A stretch of 7,738 nucleotides of DNA from Clostridia bacterium (GTDB taxonomy: Bacteria > Bacillota > Clostridia > Christensenellales > UBA1242): the NCBI GenBank assembly GCA_017618475.1, contig JAFZUF010000056.1, forward strand, positions 1-7,738, read 5' to 3'. How positions within the stretch are numbered: position 1 is the first letter of the stretch; each line of letters begins with the position of its first letter. Made by a program: the position numbers and the translations under genes. Positions 7,145-7,738 of the stretch are shown here, in pieces. Under the pieces are notes generated by a model. That model did no database searches and had not been told where the DNA came from. It saw nothing but the letters and a program-made list of their open reading frames with translations.

Positions 7145-7594
7145 ATGGCAAAACGTCGCATTTCGAACAAGGCCATTGTGATTATGAAAATTATTTCCGC
7201 ATTGGGCTTGTTGTTTGCTTGTTGTTTGTATTTATTTATGAATTCTGCCGCGTTCAAACGCGATTTGGGTTTAGACGCAAGTGCACCTTTGGGTTCAGCG
7301 GAAAATCCGTGGTATAACTTATTATTTCCAATTTTGTTAATGTTGGGCTTCAGTTTCATCATTTATTATGTTGGTAATATGATTTTACGAGTACAGGCTA
7401 AACAGGTTTGGAAGGCTGACCGTTTGTTTATTTTATATCAAATGGTGTTTACCGGTCTGTTGTTGATTACCATTTGGCGTTGGTTCTTGTTGGACTTTAC
7501 CAACGCGGTTTTTCCTAGTGTAATTATGATTGCTAGTGGTGTTTTGAATTTATGCACTCCCAAAATTATTGATAATAATAACCAAGATTTTTAA
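7145..7594 (+). CDS. Small four-helix integral membrane protein of unknown function
   Basis: Encodes 149 residues; I do not recognise the family. A basic N-terminus (MAKRR) is followed by four hydrophobic segments at roughly residues 10-32, 57-81, 93-114 and 119-137. The loop between the first two (33-56) is polar; a basic loop (82-92, RVQAKQVWKADR) lies between the second and third, and the tail ends in NNNQDF. By the positive-inside rule both ends and the 82-92 loop would be cytoplasmic. No enzyme motif, lipobox or cleavable signal peptide is evident; the first segment looks like a membrane anchor. Codon use resembles addA. The ATG is one base after the addA stop, so it is probably the last gene of the addBA operon. 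The TTG six codons upstream (7127) is a less likely start because it lies inside addA without a ribosome binding site. It converges on a - strand gene and the two stop codons overlap. Confidence 0.75.
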   Translation: MAKRRISNKAIVIMKIISALGLLFACCLYLFMNSAAFKRDLGLDASAPLGSAENPWYNLLFPILLMLGFSFIIYYVGNMILRVQAKQVWKADRLFILYQMVFTGLLLITIWRWFLLDFTNAVFPSVIMIASGVLNLCTPKIIDNNNQDF

Positions 7595-7738
7595 GCGTTT
7601 TTTAAAATTTCGTTAATGGTGGTATTGTCATTGACTTTGGTGTTGCCGCGCAAGTCTTGGTAATGGTACAGGTCACGTAAAATTTCCAAGTCAGGTTTGC
7701 CGTTAAATTCAATTTTGGTGCAGTGCGCTAAGGAAACA
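7591..7738 (-). CDS. C-terminal end of an unrecognised protein (5' end outside window)
   Basis: An open - strand frame runs from the window edge to a TAA at 7593-7591, giving 48 residues. It contains LAHCTKIEFNGKPDL, then EILRDLYHYQDLRG, and ends TINEILKNA. It is a mixed, globular-looking sequence with no low complexity, and it uses the C/T-ending codons (AAC, GAC, ACC) also seen in the other genes here, which supports it being coding. No membrane segment is visible and I do not recognise the family from this fragment. It meets the membrane-protein gene tail to tail; the palindrome TTAA (7591-7594) supplies the stop codons of both. Confidence 0.6.
   Translation of the reverse strand, partial: VSLAHCTKIEFNGKPDLEILRDLYHYQDLRGNTKVNDNTTINEILKNA

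Noticed and set aside
7123..7362. 79-residue - strand frame across the addA/membrane-protein junction
   Set aside because: Antisense to the membrane-protein gene and the addA end; low-complexity Lys/Asn content and no ribosome binding site.
1..7738. Search for CRISPR arrays, tRNA or rRNA genes, insertion-sequence ends or a toxin-antitoxin pair
   Set aside because: No spaced repeats, cloverleaf-like sequence, transposase motifs or paired small genes were seen; the window is filled almost completely by the coding regions listed.

Overview
The window appears to be chromosomal DNA from a low-to-moderate G+C Gram-positive-type bacterium (Bacillota). Three things point there: an AddB-AddA (RexB-RexA type) recombination nuclease pair, a U32 protein of the YrrO/TrhP type, and a strong GAAGGAG ribosome binding site in front of addA. 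The compact AddB and AddA and the heavy use of TTG and GTG codons would fit an uncultured, streamlined Clostridia- or Bacilli-related lineage, but that placement is inference. No mobile element, phage gene, CRISPR array, rRNA or tRNA was seen. No gene-free stretch exceeds about 100 bases.

Layout. Bases 1-365 hold the 3' end of holA (DNA polymerase III delta subunit, + strand). It runs head-on into a U32-family gene on the - strand (310-1494), probably trhP for tRNA U34 hydroxylation, and the two share 56 bp. A 101-bp divergent intergenic region (1495-1595) follows, with back-to-back candidate promoters. The addB promoter is the better one, an extended -10 with a 17-bp spacer. It places transcription start on or next to the GTG that best fits as the addB start, so the mRNA looks leaderless. 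Then come addB (1596-4265), addA (4258-7143, overlapping addB by 8 bp) and a four-helix membrane protein of unknown function (7145-7594), all + strand and tightly packed as one operon. The + strand operon meets the 3' end of an unrecognised - strand gene (7591-7738), and the two stop codons share the bases TTAA.

How the genes work together. AddA (3'-5' SF1 helicase plus nuclease) and AddB (inactivated helicase-like fold plus nuclease plus iron-sulfur staple) form the two-nuclease enzyme that processes double-strand breaks for RecA. The catalytic residues of both nuclease domains and all four cluster cysteines of AddB are present, so the complex looks functional although both subunits are well below the usual length. 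AddB has no Walker A motif. The membrane protein is probably co-transcribed with addBA, but its role is unknown. No clearly novel system is evident. The items most worth a second look are the apparently leaderless addB transcript, the shortened AddA nuclease domain, the DEGQD Walker B variant, the acidic AddB tail, the membrane protein, and the overlapping convergent gene ends with no visible terminators.
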